Below, in pieces: positions 12,302-23,419 of a DNA stretch of 64,000 nt. The DNA is from Salvator merianae. Lineage: Eukaryota; Chordata; Lepidosauria; Squamata; Teiidae. The stretch covers positions 58,057,362-58,121,361 of the forward strand of contig QVOM02000126.1 of the NCBI GenBank assembly GCA_003586115.2, read 5' to 3'. Both the position numbers and the translations under genes were made by a program. Numbering within the stretch: the stretch's first letter is position 1; each line of letters begins with the position of its first letter. The notes under the pieces were generated by a model that was given only the letters and a program-made list of their open reading frames with translations, had not been told where the DNA came from and ran no database searches.

Positions 12302-12802
12302 GAAGTTCTCTGTCAGGTTTTTTTTTTTATTTGATTTGAAACTATATATATATATCCACTAATACATAACTTATATAAACATATTTTAACCCCCACCCTC
12401 CCTCCTTCAGTTCCTGCCAGAATCCTAGGTTTTGTAGTTCTTTGGAAGACTCTTTGAAACTGCTGAAACAAGTCTGTAGTCGGGTTTGTCCTTAAATATT
12501 CTTCCACTTTTATCCACTTCTCTCTTATTTCTCTTCTCCTACATTGTAAATTATATGCTTCTTTTATTTCATCTATTTGAAATCTCATTTGATCAATGAT
12601 ATGCTTATACCAGTTTTGCATAGTCCATTTCGATGAATCTTTCCATCCGAATGCCAGAACTCCTACCGCCGTGTATCCAAAATAAATCACTCCTCCTTAG
12701 TAAAGATACTATCATTCAGAACATGTCCTATATATAATTATTTTATTAATATGATATTCTTCTGTGGTATCTTATTGATTTCATATTCTAGAAGTTCTCT
12801 GT
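12302..12802 (-). mobile_element. 5'-truncated L1 insertion with 12-bp TSD
   Basis: GAAGTTCTCTGT occurs at 12,302-12,313 and again at 12,791-12,802 and brackets an L1 tail inserted in reverse. A T-run follows the left copy, as expected for the poly(A) end of a minus-strand insertion. The body encodes part of L1 ORF2 (see the nested entry). The insert is about 477 bp, so it was heavily truncated at the 5' end during reverse transcription. Confidence 0.85.
12313..12690 (-). pseudogene. L1 ORF2 C-terminal fragment
   Basis: An open frame of 125 codons reads through the end of L1 ORF2. It includes WTMQNWYKHIIDQM, EIKEAYNLQ and KWIKVEEYLRTNP, a pattern shared with the L1 copy at 45.8-46.1 kb. No endonuclease or reverse transcriptase domain remains, so it cannot function. 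The frame past PRILAGTEGG is 3'-untranslated sequence read by chance. Confidence 0.7.
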
Positions 12803-13380
12803 AAGTCACTGCTGGGCTCACACCAGTATCCACCTGGTTCTGTGCTGTCCTTTTGAGTTGTGCCTGCACATTGGAGACCCTCAAAGCCCTTTATAAAAGT
12901 TTAAATCCTTCAGAGAGTGGAAGGAAGCCCAGGTGTTTGCACAAATGCTGTAAAATGCCTTTGTTGGGATAGTTTACCAACAGTTTCACTTCCTTTTTGC
13001 TTAGGCACTTCTTAAAATGCATCTTTCCCAACATATTGTTTTGTTTTGTTTTGTTTGTTTTAATCAATATTTCATCTGTATGGTTTGATTCTTTTCTACA
13101 AGCCTACTCTTGTTGCTCCTTCCATTTTGTAATGACTTCTCTTTGTTGCAGTTTTGATTAATTACATATAACTGTGTAGGAATTGGTTGCTAGAAGCATA
13201 TGATTTTTTGAATTTGGATGACAGGTTTGCCAGACAGAACATACCTTCATCTTTATATTTATTTCATAAATATTTCAAAGCATTGAAGGCTGGGAATTGT
13301 AGTTCAGGTGTATGTGGAAGCCCACAACTGAGCACCCCAGATTTGAATTTTAAGATCCATCTCGGAGGCCCTGACCTCTG
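12803..13380. other. Right part of the split repeat, then unassigned DNA
   Basis: Sequence after the second TSD copy probably continues the host repeat at 11.9-12.3 kb. A short TTTTG run lies at about 13,040-13,060. The frame at 13,187-13,381 has no domain. Confidence 0.35.
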
Positions 13381-13862
13381 AAACTTTCTGCACTTACCTT
13401 TAATATGGAACTCCTTGTAGTCCTCTTCAGGGTCTCTTCTGTCCATGTGCTGGTGTGACCAAAGAGGCCCCATCCACTGCTAGTATATGCTGTCCACACA
13501 AGACAGAACATAATCCAGATCAGGAGGATCCTGATCCAAATTACTGGTAGTCCTCAAAATCAGTCTGAATCATGGAGACCTGCAGAAGGAGGCTTGCCTT
13601 CAATTGCCAGGCTACCAGAATACTCATTTTGGCAGTGCACCAAAGTGCACTACTGGAATGGGTCATATGAGGGCTCCAAGGCTAGGAACTTTCATTCTTA
13701 GTCATCAGAGCCCTCAACTCCAAAGCTTGTGCAAGCTTCAGGCCAGTATGGGAGCTGGGCTAGAACAGCATCACTGTTCCAGTCCAGCCTTTGCCATGAT
13801 CCAGAACAGAAGGCTTCATGTGATCCAGAACCCGTGGTCCATATCACAGCAGAAAGGCTCTC
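13381..13862. mobile_element. Family 1 TIR element, about 480 bp
   Basis: The left end AACTTTCTGCACTTACC pairs with the right end CAGCAGAAAGGCTC. Internal motifs in family order include AGTCCTCTTCAGGGTCTC, AATCCAGATCAGGAGGATC, CATTTTGGCAGTGCACCAAA, CTACTGGAATGGG and CCAAGGCTAGGAAC. These align with the copies at 1.2 and 54.3 kb. No transposase sequence remains. Confidence 0.65.
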
Positions 13863-14593
13863 TCTAGTATAATCACAAGTGTTTAAATATTCCTTGAAGA
13901 GATGCTTCTGGCCTCCACCAGACAAAATCTATAAATACCTTTTCATCTATTAAAAATGTAGTCACTTAAAATGCTTAATGGTTCATCCCAAACAAACTAA
14001 AATGTGGATACATCATAATAAATAGAGCCATTTGTCAATTATATTACACAAAGTATGAAACTACAGCTCTCATGATGGACATATCAAGAGGACTTCAGGA
14101 AGGACTAAGGAATTTGCTGGCACTTGGGGAGGTAAAGAATTATTTGCCAATTGCCTCTGAGGTTTTGCAGCTGTGGCACTTCAAAGCCTGATATGCCATC
14201 CTTGCAACACTTTACAGATGGGTATCAAAGAGACATGTTCCTCAACAAATGCTTGCCACATGATAGCTGTGAATCCTTATTTTACCCCACAAGGGCTGTA
14301 GTCCTCCTCTGTTCTAAATAGTTCAAGAACCTTGGTGTATTTAACCTCACCATCATTATCAAAAAGCTCCCCAGTTTATTTGTATTTTCTTCTGTTAGGT
14401 TTTCTTCTGTTAGAAATATTGACTTAAGCCAATGAAGAATTCCAATCTGCATGTTGATGGGTAGAAACTGAAAAAGAGTGACCATAGTCTAAAGATAGAG
14501 TTCCAGACTTGATCTCCAACATCTTCCTGGGAAAGGTTACTGGCAATCCATTTCTGTATCTGTCAAAAAACCCTGCCTGCAGCAGTGTGTCAC
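13863..14593. other. Intergenic DNA
   Basis: No domain in any frame. A local duplication TTTTCTTCTGTTAG occurs twice near 14,386-14,414. Part of this stretch may belong to the element that ends at 14,672, but a left end is not visible. Confidence 0.35.
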
Positions 14594-14672
14594 TATAGCC
14601 TGCACCAGCATGTTGATGGCAGGTCCGTATTCCAGGATATAATCTGGAACAATGCCCAGTCAGAAAGGGCCA
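14594..14672. mobile_element. Family A inverted-repeat end
   Basis: ATAGCCTGCACCAGCATG, GATGGCAGGTCCGTATTCC, AGGATATAATCTGGAA and CAGTCAGAAAGGGCC match the right end of the nested element at 24,041-24,119 almost motif for motif. The partner end was not found, so this may be a solo end or a deleted copy. Confidence 0.65.
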
Positions 14673-14867
14673 AGAAAACAAAATTGAAAACAGATTTTTA
14701 TTCAGGCAGTCTTTCAGCATGTAAACTGCTAAGTCTTTTATCACCTGCATTTTAATACACTATTGTGCATATCAGTTTTGATCTCATTTGCTTACACTCT
14801 AGACACTTAGCAGCAGTAAAAAAAGATATAAACAATAACGAAACTTCATCAAACATTTAAATGTCAA

Positions 14868-15309
14868 TGGGTGCCTCCAGACACAGGTAAAAACCCATGA
14901 TTCTCCTAGGGTTATATTGAGACTGCAATACACATCCATGGAAGTCGCAATATAGCTCCAGAATATTGAGGCAAGATCCCAGAATATCAATATTACAAGA
15001 AATCCAGCAACAATGCTGATTTCTTGTAACACTGAGACCAACATAGTTGCTTACCTCATCTTCCGGCTGCTTGTGGGATCACTGCTCTTGCAAAATACCG
15101 AGATGCTAGCAAGCCCAAGAAACAAAATAAAGCAAAGTGGGCAGCACTTGCTTTCATCCAAGTATTTTGCAAGAGCAGCAATCTTGTGAGCATCCAGCAG
15201 AACCCGGGATTGTTCTGGGATAGCCTCACCGTCTAGCAGAGGCAGCAAGAAGCAATTGCGGAATCTAAAGAAGAACTTGCAATTTCCTCGCACCATCTAG
15301 AGGCACCCA
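14868..15309. mobile_element. Hairpin-rich MITE, about 442 bp
   Basis: The ends are an inverted pair, TGGGTGCCTCCAGACAC and, on the other strand, TGGGTGCCTCTAGATGG. Inside are two more inverted repeats: TTACAAGAAATCCAGCA with TGCTGATTTCTTGTAA (14,993-15,030), and a 22-bp pair at 15,077-15,098 and 15,162-15,183 matching at 19 positions. ATGTC occurs just outside both ends but does not line up as a clean target duplication. Three frames crossing the element are chance. Confidence 0.7.
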
Positions 15310-15440
15310 ATGTCTTAGTGCTTCTCCCATCAATAGATATGATGAGTAATTCAGGTTAGTTTGAACTTTTACCAGATTTGAATGATAGCATATTTTCTCT
15401 TTATATTTATGAACCCCTTTACCTGACTTTTTAAAAAAAA
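15310..15440. other. Short unassigned spacer
   Basis: AT-rich sequence between the MITE and a TA repeat. Nothing recognised. Confidence 0.4.
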
Positions 15441-15443
15441 TAA

Positions 15444-15491
<48 letters not shown>
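15441..15491. repeat. (TA)n dinucleotide microsatellite
   Basis: A long, nearly pure TA run with one TATG interruption near the left side. Such runs vary in length and can adopt cruciform structure. Confidence 0.95.
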
Positions 15492-15495
<4 letters not shown>

Positions 15496-16546
15496 CAGTA
15501 TTGGTGGCTAATATCCTTTATAATGTCTTTTCTTCCTTGTAGAAATTGTGAGGATATTTAAAAATTAAGCATTTTCTAAAAAAGATAAAAAGCTTCCGGA
15601 AGAATATGGAAGAATAAAAGCTTTTTAATACAAAGATTACCACTGCATTGGACTCCGGCCTTTGTAAGCATGATATCTTTTGATAGATGCCACTTGTAAT
15701 GCCGTCGACTGTGAGAAGAAGAGGAGGTGTAGAAATCCATTAACTTCGTCCATCCTGTTTGTGTCTTTCCTGTTGACACCAAGTAGATGCCTTTATTTCC
15801 TGGGTACCTTCACTTAACAACCCTTTAACCTCTGCAGCTCACTTACCAGTTCAATAAATCTGTGTAGCAGACAGTGCGATAAGGCAATTAAGTGTGAGGT
15901 GAATAACAACACCTTATTTCTGTTAAACTCAAACAAACAAAACTAGCTCTTGTAAGGCAGCAATTTAAGCCATTTGTGTGAATATGTTTTTCAAAGAAAG
16001 ACAAAAGTTTTAGAACAATCAAACAGGGCTGCATGAGAATAAATGCAAATTATATAGGAAAATGCATCAAGATAGCCTCTGCTGCTTCCTGCTGCTTCCT
16101 TGTTCGAGTCAAGATTTAACAATAAAGCCATTTCCTGCACTCTTAGCATTCAGCTTCTTAGTTTCTGATCCAATGCAACGCTTTCCATTAAGTCTCCTTT
16201 CTTCTGGTTTCAGCTCTTTCTTCTGTCTCCAACAGCACTCTAATGTCAGCCATAACCCTTGCAAAAGTATTTTTGCCAGTTTTACGGTACTGTGCAAACT
16301 CCACACTTCCTCCCAATCTCTTGGCCAATCAAAAGAGCAGCAGATTTCCATCAGGATTTGTGCTTTCCTATTTTAACATCTCGTTTTCTTATTAGCTATC
16401 CATTTCATGGGCTAAACCTTTGACCTTCCGGTCAGCAGAACATCTAAAACAAAAGGCAATCATGCAAAACCTCTGAAAAAAGTTTCATTTCTTCACATTT
16501 TTATTCTTTTTAAGAGCAGGTTACTTATATGACATTGTCAGAAAAA
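15492..16546. other. Intergenic DNA, nothing recognised
   Basis: Frames at 15,576-15,782 and 16,062-16,376 have no domain, and the latter overlaps an antisense frame of similar size. No repeat family was recognised. Confidence 0.4.
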
Positions 16547-16619
16547 AGGAACGAAGGAAGGAAGGAAGGAAGGAAGGAAGGAAGGAAGGAAGGAAGGAAG
16601 GAAGGAAGGAAGGAAGGAA

Positions 16620-16677
<58 letters not shown>

Positions 16678-16679
16678 AG
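16547..16679. repeat. Compound (GGAA)n(GAAA)n microsatellite
   Basis: A GGAA array switches to a GAAA array near 16,624. The antisense frames of repeated FFLS and LPSF units are translations of this repeat, not proteins. The same two-block order occurs at 52,987-53,120. Confidence 0.97.
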
Positions 16680-17061
16680 AGAATACATAGAATGTGCATA
16701 TGGTTAAACCTAGTGTACTTAGTGGCAACCCCCAGGATCATTCAGGCAGAAGTGCACATCTCTGCTCGGAAGAAAACAGGTGGAGACAAATGATGGGCTG
16801 TGTACGGAGACACAATCAATGGGCTGGAAATGGCACTTCTCCATCAAGGAACTGGATTGTCATCCTCATAGAATCTGTACCCAGTTTGCTGGCAGGGAGG
16901 CACCATTTCCAGTCACTGGCTCTTCCATCCAGCCTAAATGATGCTGAAAGGTATGCTAATATATAGGTATGGATTTAGCAAGTTAGTCTACATGAAATAT
17001 ATCCCACGATAATGGGGAGGGTAATGACCAGGTGACTTGTACAAATGCTAACTGGCTTTCT
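16680..17061. other. Intergenic DNA
   Basis: The frame at 16,694-16,966 has no domain. Nothing else recognised. Confidence 0.4.
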
Positions 17062-17345
17062 GAACATAAGAGGAGCCTGGCTGGATTGGGGCACAGCCCA
17101 TCTAGTCCACCTTCCTGTCTCACAGAGTGGCCGCCAAGTGCTTCTGTGCATTCTCAAGCAGAAGACAAAGGCACAACTTTCACCCACCCACAGTTCCCTG
17201 CTAACAGCCTATAGAGGCATCCTGCCTGTCTCTCCAACCTGGGAGGCAGTATCTAGTCTTCAATTCAAGTAGCCATTCTAGACTCCATCTGGAGTCTTCT
17301 GTACACTGACAGATCATTGATAAGACCATTTCTACTCTCAGTAAT
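17062..17345 (-). mobile_element. CR1/L3-like LINE 3' end (fragment)
   Basis: It starts at GAACATAAGAGGAGCC, the reverse of the TTATGTTC tail, followed by CATCTAGTCCACCTTCCTG, CACAGAGTGGCCGCCAAG and CCAACCTGGGAGGCAG. It is closest to the 2.9-kb copy, and both carry a short upstream extension. It lacks any reverse transcriptase sequence. Confidence 0.8.
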
Positions 17346-18644
17346 ACAATTCTACAGCTTTAAACTCTCTACTTGACACAGAGAGAACCTCGTTTTGCCA
17401 CATGGGAAAGAGGCCAAAGCATTTACCCCTTTACAGTTCTGTAAAAGAGATTTCAGCAGCTTGTAATGCAGGCAATACTGGCTGAAAATTCCTCTTCTAT
17501 ACAACTCCTAATAGGGGGACAGGATGTGAGGGTCTAAGGAACAAGTGTCCCCACCAAGGTGAGCAAAGTTGGCACCAGATAGATGTATTTCTCTTTGGTC
17601 TAATATGCAGAAGTGCAAGAGAGATTTACTTTCACTTATCCAGTGACCACAGGCTGGTGCTATGCTTTCGTTGCCAGAAACTTCCGTTTTTTTTTCACAT
17701 ACTGCTTTCCATTCTTTACTGCACTAGGAGAACTGTGTAGACTACATGCTGCAACATCACAATAGTGCTGCTGTTTATAGCTAGAGTAGATGGAACTAAA
17801 GGTGCATCTGCATGGCCAGAAAAGACCACATGGAAAGAGACTAGGGGGCACAGTGATTGCACATTTTCATACCCATTGGACCTTCCGCATGCAGACCACT
17901 CCATAGAATAGCAAGTACCCTCAGAAACTCTTTTTACAAGCATGAAAAATTACTCTTAGAGTACTTGCTGTCCTCATTGGCTCTTGCCATCATGATGCAG
18001 AGGGACAGCAGCAGTCTGCTTACCTGCTCTATTTTTCAGCCTAGCCCATTAAGGGCAGACTGTCCCATTAATGGCCCACTTCTGGAGCTATTTCATGTGC
18101 ACCCCTTAATAAGGCTGGTTATAAACTTTGAAACCAGGGAATATTTGTCCCCTGATTTTGAAGGTTGCAAAGACTGGGAACCATGGGGCATGTGGACCCT
18201 GCATCCTCCAGCTCTAGGGTCAGAGTAAGCATGCTGGGCCAGGAAAGACTTTTTTCTACCATTATGCAGAAGCAGCCTAAGACTTGAATTACTTGAATAA
18301 ATATTCTTCTCATATACTCATGAGTTGCGTAACACAGGAGCTTGACCTCTTTTCAACACTACTATAACCTGATAAATGTTCTTTCCTGCTTCTGTTCCAC
18401 AAGGCACATGCTTCAGCAAGACGTCAATGTGATCACTAATTGCAGTCTACTAATGAACTTTGGATGTGTTGGCCACTTATACAGGGTATGAGTGTAGATG
18501 CAACCTTGCATTTACTTATGTTAATTTAGAAATAATAGATATCATTTGAAAAGAAAAATCTTTCACCAGAACAATCTTCCTGCAAACCAGCTGCTGCTAA
18601 CTGTAAATGGGCTTCTTCTGCCACCTTTCTCATCACTGTCAGTA
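17346..18644. other. Intergenic DNA
   Basis: The longest frame (17,857-18,228 plus) has no domain and is crossed by antisense frames. No delimited repeat was recognised. Confidence 0.4.
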
Positions 18645-18946
18645 CTGGAGATGTGCCAAACTGGTTGAGATCAAATTGGGTGCTTTGAGTGGTTCAAATC
18701 CAAACCTGAGAGATTAACTGATTTGAAAGGGGGTCAGTTCAAACTTGAGCCAAACCAGGGGTTCATCTAAACCAGTCAAACCATCTGGTTTGATTTGAAC
18801 TTATTCATGTTCAGCAACAATTGTCCCTCAAAACGGGCTTTTAAAAGCCATTTCCAACTTTAAAAAAGACACACAAAAAAACTGACATATTCAATCTTGT
18901 TCAAGGTTTGAATCAAACCAAGTTGAGCCTTTCTGGCTTAGGCTGT

Positions 18947-19768
18947 GTTCAGACTAGCGATTTTTAAAATCGCCTGCATGAAAGCAGTGGATAATGCCTG
19001 CGCGCACAGGAAAGAAAAGTCTTCCACACGCACTTACTGATGAGGCGATTCCCCGAGCTAAGGTCACAACCTGCAAATGGAGCTGCTCAGTGATTAGCCA
19101 CTCTCCGCCTCTTCGCTGAAGAGATTTTCCAAACCATTAACTCTTTAACTGCCAGGTTTCTGTCTTGAAAAGGGACTCCTGGTTTGAACTCCCAGTTCAA
19201 CTCTCCCTTATTCTCTCTCCCCCCCCCCCCTTATTCTCGGTGCAACGATGCCTCGGAGAACTGGAGCAGAGGGCAAGGGAAAAGCCCCAGCAGTTAAGTA
19301 CTTGAATAGAAACTGCTTGAAGCTTTTAACTAAGAGAGATTTGCCAGCACGGGGAGAAAAGGGGAGGGAGAAGATTTGCCGGTACGGAGAAACTTTTCAA
19401 CCCCCTTGCCTTCTGTAGTTAAAAAAGCATGCTGGACTTTAGTAGCTAGGGGCTTTCTCCCAATCCTGATGCTACTGATGTCTTTTTTAATCTACAGAAG
19501 GCAAGGAATTTGAAAAGTTTCCCATGCCAGCAAGAGGTCGCTCGCCCCCTCCCTTCTTGTGCTGTTGTCCTGCGGATTCCTGCAAGGCTCTGATTGGTTG
19601 AAGTACTTCCCAAGGCAACCTGAAAGCACAGAAAAGGCGATTATGGATGAGGTGACCCAGGCAGCCTTGGAGAGGCACAGAGGCATTTTTTTCAGAGAGC
19701 TTTGTGAACATTGCAGCTTCCGTGCGACGGGAAGCTGACCAAAATAACCTGTCTGATCACACCCTAAG
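18947..19768. mobile_element. TIR element with GC-richer, CpG-containing core, about 822 bp
   Basis: The left end CTTAGGCTGTGTTCAGAC and, on the other strand, the right end CTTAGGGTGTGATCAGAC match at 16 of 18 positions. The interior differs from its surroundings: it holds several CpG sites (for example CCTGCGCGC, CGCTCGCCC, TGCGACGG), a C-run at about 19,219-19,230 and a 56-codon frame at 19,248-19,418. Internal segments GAAACTTTTCAA and GAAAAGTTTCCC are themselves inverted. It may be a deletion derivative of a larger DNA transposon. The class is not assignable from sequence. Confidence 0.6.
19248..19418 (+). other. Short open frame in the TIR element, 56 aa
   Basis: ATG at 19,248 opens a frame starting MPRRTGAEGKGKAPAV and ending at TAG 19,416-19,418. 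The start of the product is rich in Arg, Lys and Gly, unlike chance frames in AT-rich DNA. It could be the remnant of a transposase first exon, but no domain is visible and no splice donor is clear. I do not call it a gene. Confidence 0.2.
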
Positions 19769-19850
19769 TTGGAGTTAGAACCCAACACCTCATGATTCAG
19801 TTTAATTCAAACTAAACCACATTTTTGAGGTTCATGTACATCTCTAGCCA

Positions 19851-22430
19851 GTGCATTGCTGAACTACCAATGAGTGTGGGGATAGTCACAGAGCCTTTCC
19901 TAGCTGTCATCTGTGGGAGGGTGGTCAATCACCTTTTGAACACTGGGCATCACCTTCTAGAGAAGCCTTGCAAGGGGAGGAAGTTTTGCAATGAATTGAC
20001 TTGGAGTTAGAGAAAAGCAATCAACAGTCTTAGTAGGCTGTCTCCAGATGGCAAGAGGAGTGCAGGATATAAAAAAGATTCCACGATTGCCTGTTGCCAT
20101 GGCATGCTAGATCCCAGCATAGTTTACTTTCACATCTTGTTGTTTTTTGAGCACTTATTGGATTCCAGAAGTTCAAAGTGATGTGGTCTACTGGATTTCC
20201 TGTAATAGCTTTGCAATGTGTTTGTGTTGCAAATAGCACTGCACTGGAAAGGCCACAGAAAAGTCTGGCAATCTTGAAACAATGCCCAGAGAATGTAGGA
20301 TGTACATCACATCTGGAAGCATCCATAGATACTCAGGTAGTGCTGGGATATCAGACAGGTAGGCCTGAGAGTTCAGACAAAGATAATCTGGAGGTGCTAG
20401 ATAGGACAAGGACTGAGTAAGAGACCATCTTTTGTAAGAATGAGGAATGAGGAATTTTTACATAGGGGAAAACCCCCACAAAGCCTGGATGGCTTCAGAA
20501 ACATCACTGTGTTGTACCAAAGGAGGCAAAAGGGCAGGTGGTATATGAGGAACATCAGGAGCTTTTCTTTGCAAACTTGTATCGTCCAATGAAAGACAGA
20601 GGCCTGAGGGTGAGCACTTTATCAGAACCACCTTGTTTGCCTTGTCAATGAGCCTCTAGGCACCTCCATTTTGGAGCACAAAGACACCCAATGACCAAGG
20701 CACTCTTCCCAGAGAGCATGAAATTACACCCTTCATGGAGGGATGCATCCGTGGATGCAAGTGAAGATGCAGTAGTGTAAACCCTTCAACAAGGCACCTC
20801 TGAGGGTAAGCAAAGAGGAAGCCTCAGATTACTATAATGGGGTAAAAGATGTATCATTGAGGAAGCTAGCTGATGCAATTGTATGACCAATACTGCTTTA
20901 GTATGCTAACATTTCATCTGCCTCCATTAGAGTGGTGCATTATTCATACATGGCCCTCAGTTATGCTACCATTGAAATTCAGGAAATTTCCAAATCAGGA
21001 GGGAATTGGTGAAGGGACAACAGCAGAAACACACAGTGCACACTGTGTGCAATCAAACACCTTAAAGGGATACTCCCTGGGAGAACTGGAGTTGGGGATG
21101 CCAGACATTTTGACCCTATATGTGGCTTACAGCATCCCAAAGCCTGGAAACGGTCAACCTTTCTTCATACCAGGAATAATGACACTGAGGGTAACTCTTA
21201 TTTTGGTCAGATTGGGCAGGCAGTTAAGGAGGTACATGTAGCCAAGCACAACCTGAAAACAGCTGCTATGCTACAAGCAACCAATCAAGGTCACAGAAAG
21301 CCAGGCATATAACTGGCCAATCAGCGAATAGCATTTCAATAGCAGGCATTTCAAGTCTCAAAGAGGAAAAAAGAGAAAGGCATGAATAAATGAGGTAGGT
21401 TTTTGAGTGCTCTACAGTTAACTTGTCTGGCATACATTTTTGTGCATCTACAGATGGGGTGATCCTTGGTAAAGGGGTAACTGAAAAAAAGCCCTGTCTG
21501 ATCACATCCACTGATTCCAGTGTTATGCTCACTCATTTGAGAGGAAAAAAATCTTGCAAGACCACTTGGGATAGAGGGAAGAATAAAATAAGTTTGTCAT
21601 ATCATGCAGTATATGGTTTATTAGGAGCAAGGCTGGAGCTGAATAGATATGTTTAGAATACATGGATTGACCTTAGTAAACATAAATAAAATTCAGTTCA
21701 TAGCACTCTGACTTGAATTTTAAAGTGTTTTTTCTTCTTTTTCTCTCTTGTTACTTAGCACTTTCTTCAATTCTTAGATCATTTCGTTAACTAATTAAGT
21801 GGTTAGACTTCCCCTCTGCAAGATAGTAATTTTTTAACACATTGACAGAGAACAAAATCCACCAAAATCAGCTCATTTCCAGGCTTTTTGCTCTGATGAT
21901 TTCCTGTATAATTATTGAAAGCTGGTTCTGTTCAATTTTGTTCTGTGTATCCAAAGGTCAAGTACCTAACTAATTTGATTGACAGTTAACTGAATGCAAA
22001 ATAGGTAAAAAATGTAACCTTCCAGACATCCTGACACTGAAGGGGGGGGGGCAGCAAAATTATTTTTTAAAGCTTCCACTGATTTGTTTCTTTCTTAAAC
22101 TTCACAGCAAGATGAAAGCACTGTAACCCTTCCCTAACACTATGACCCTGTTCTTTAGAATAACACGCATTTCCTTGAAAATTAAGGGTTACAACTCACA
22201 AAGGTTTAATGTATTTCTTTCTTGGTTAGTTTGCAGGAAATTATTTATCATTCAATACTAAGAATCAATTAAACATGAGACACTCTACCCCATGCAGATT
22301 TTTTGTTGTTATTTTTTAATTTAATTTCATATTCCAACACAAAGAATTTTCCTGTGGCAATTCACTGTGATTATTTTTCTTTTACAGTATCAAGATGTAT
22401 ACTTTTCTTATGCTTTCTATTAACTGGGGG
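19851..22430. other. Intergenic DNA with decayed repeat traces
   Basis: At about 20,035-20,070 AGGCTGTCTCCAGATGGCAAG resembles a family E end. At 21,492-21,512 CCCTGTCTGATCACATCC resembles the right end of the 18.9-kb element. A G-run lies at 22,042-22,050. The 122-codon frame at 20,873-21,241 has no domain. No gene recognised. Confidence 0.35.
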
Positions 22431-22607
22431 TGGGGTTGCTCTTTCTGCACTGAATCTTATTCTGGGTTATATCCTGGAATAGGGACCTTACATTTGCAAG
22501 CTAATGTAGACTATGATAGGCCCCAGGCAGGCCGTGACAGAGGACCTTTCCACACTTTCCACCATGAATGTTCTCAAGTGAAATTATGTGAATTTATGTG
22601 AAATTAT

Positions 22608-23419
22608 GTGAAATTAAACCAGGAGGGCCCAGAGGTACAATGGTTAATGTATGCTCAACGGATGGATGATTTTAAAGAGGATAAAAGAAGGATGAATTTT
22701 GAATTAGAAAGACAGAAATGGGAAGAGGAATTGGAAAAAGAAGAAAGGGGGATTATAGGGGTACTGTATAATTTACTTTTGAAAACAGAATTAGAACAAG
22801 AGCAAGTTAAAGAATGTATGACAACGTGGGCAAAAAAAATTGGCTATAATATTTTGATGGACCAAGGGGAAAAATTGTGGACTAAAGATATGAAATTTAC
22901 TGTATGTAATATGTTGAAAGATAATATATATAAGATGATGTATCGATGGTACTTAACACCTTTTAAAATTTCAAAAATGTATTAAGGTATGTCAAGTAAG
23001 TGTTGGAAATGTAAGAAACATGAGGGTACTTTTTACCATATGTGGTGGACTTGTGCAAAAACCAAAAAGTTTTGGGTTCAAATTTATACAGTTATGCAGA
23101 AAATTTTAAAGACAAACATGCCTTTTAAACCAGAATTATTCCTACTGGGGATAATAGAAAATAAGGTTGAGGGTGTCAATGTGTTATTGCAAAATATGGT
23201 AACTGCAGCCAAAATTGTATATGTTCGGAAGTGGAAAGGGGAGAAAATACCAACGGAGGTAATTGGTTAGTTAAAATGGTGGAGCTTGCCGAGATGGACA
23301 AATTGACAAATCTTTTGAGAAATAAGACAGTTGATAGGTTTTACAGAAACTGGAAACCCTTTATTGACTTTCTGCAAGAGATGGACAATGGACTTGTGAT
23401 CGCTGAATTTGAAGAGTGA
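22608..23419 (+). pseudogene. L1 ORF2 C-terminal fragment, broken
   Basis: Three consecutive pieces encode the C-terminal third of L1 ORF2. The middle piece holds a cysteine-histidine motif, CWKCKKHEGTFYHMWWTC, characteristic of L1 ORF2 C-termini. An in-frame TAA at 22,983-22,985 and a frameshift near 23,268 break the frame, after which [17 protein letters not shown] and NWKPFIDFL follow. The catalytic endonuclease and reverse transcriptase parts are missing, so the copy is inert. Confidence 0.85.

Larger units (their letters stand above)
18645..19850. mobile_element. Outer repeat of a nest (AGAGATGT-type ends)
   Basis: The left flank (GGAGATGTGCCAAACTGGTT, with repeated GTTTGA, TCAAACC and AACCAG words) and the right flank (TTCAAACTAAACCAC, GTTCATGTACATCTCTAG) are roughly inverted copies of one another and enclose a second element. 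This suggests an older palindromic DNA transposon that received an insertion. Both ends are decayed and the borders are approximate. Confidence 0.45.

Noticed and set aside
14860..15318. Target-site duplication around the 14.9-kb MITE
   Set aside because: ATGTC occurs on both sides, but it is offset relative to the ends and only partly matches, so no clean duplication can be claimed.
16525..16741. Repetitive FFLS/LPSF frames that look like membrane proteins (also at 52,946-53,194)
   Set aside because: They are antisense translations of GGAA/GAAA microsatellites. Two frames of the same array give nearly the same product.
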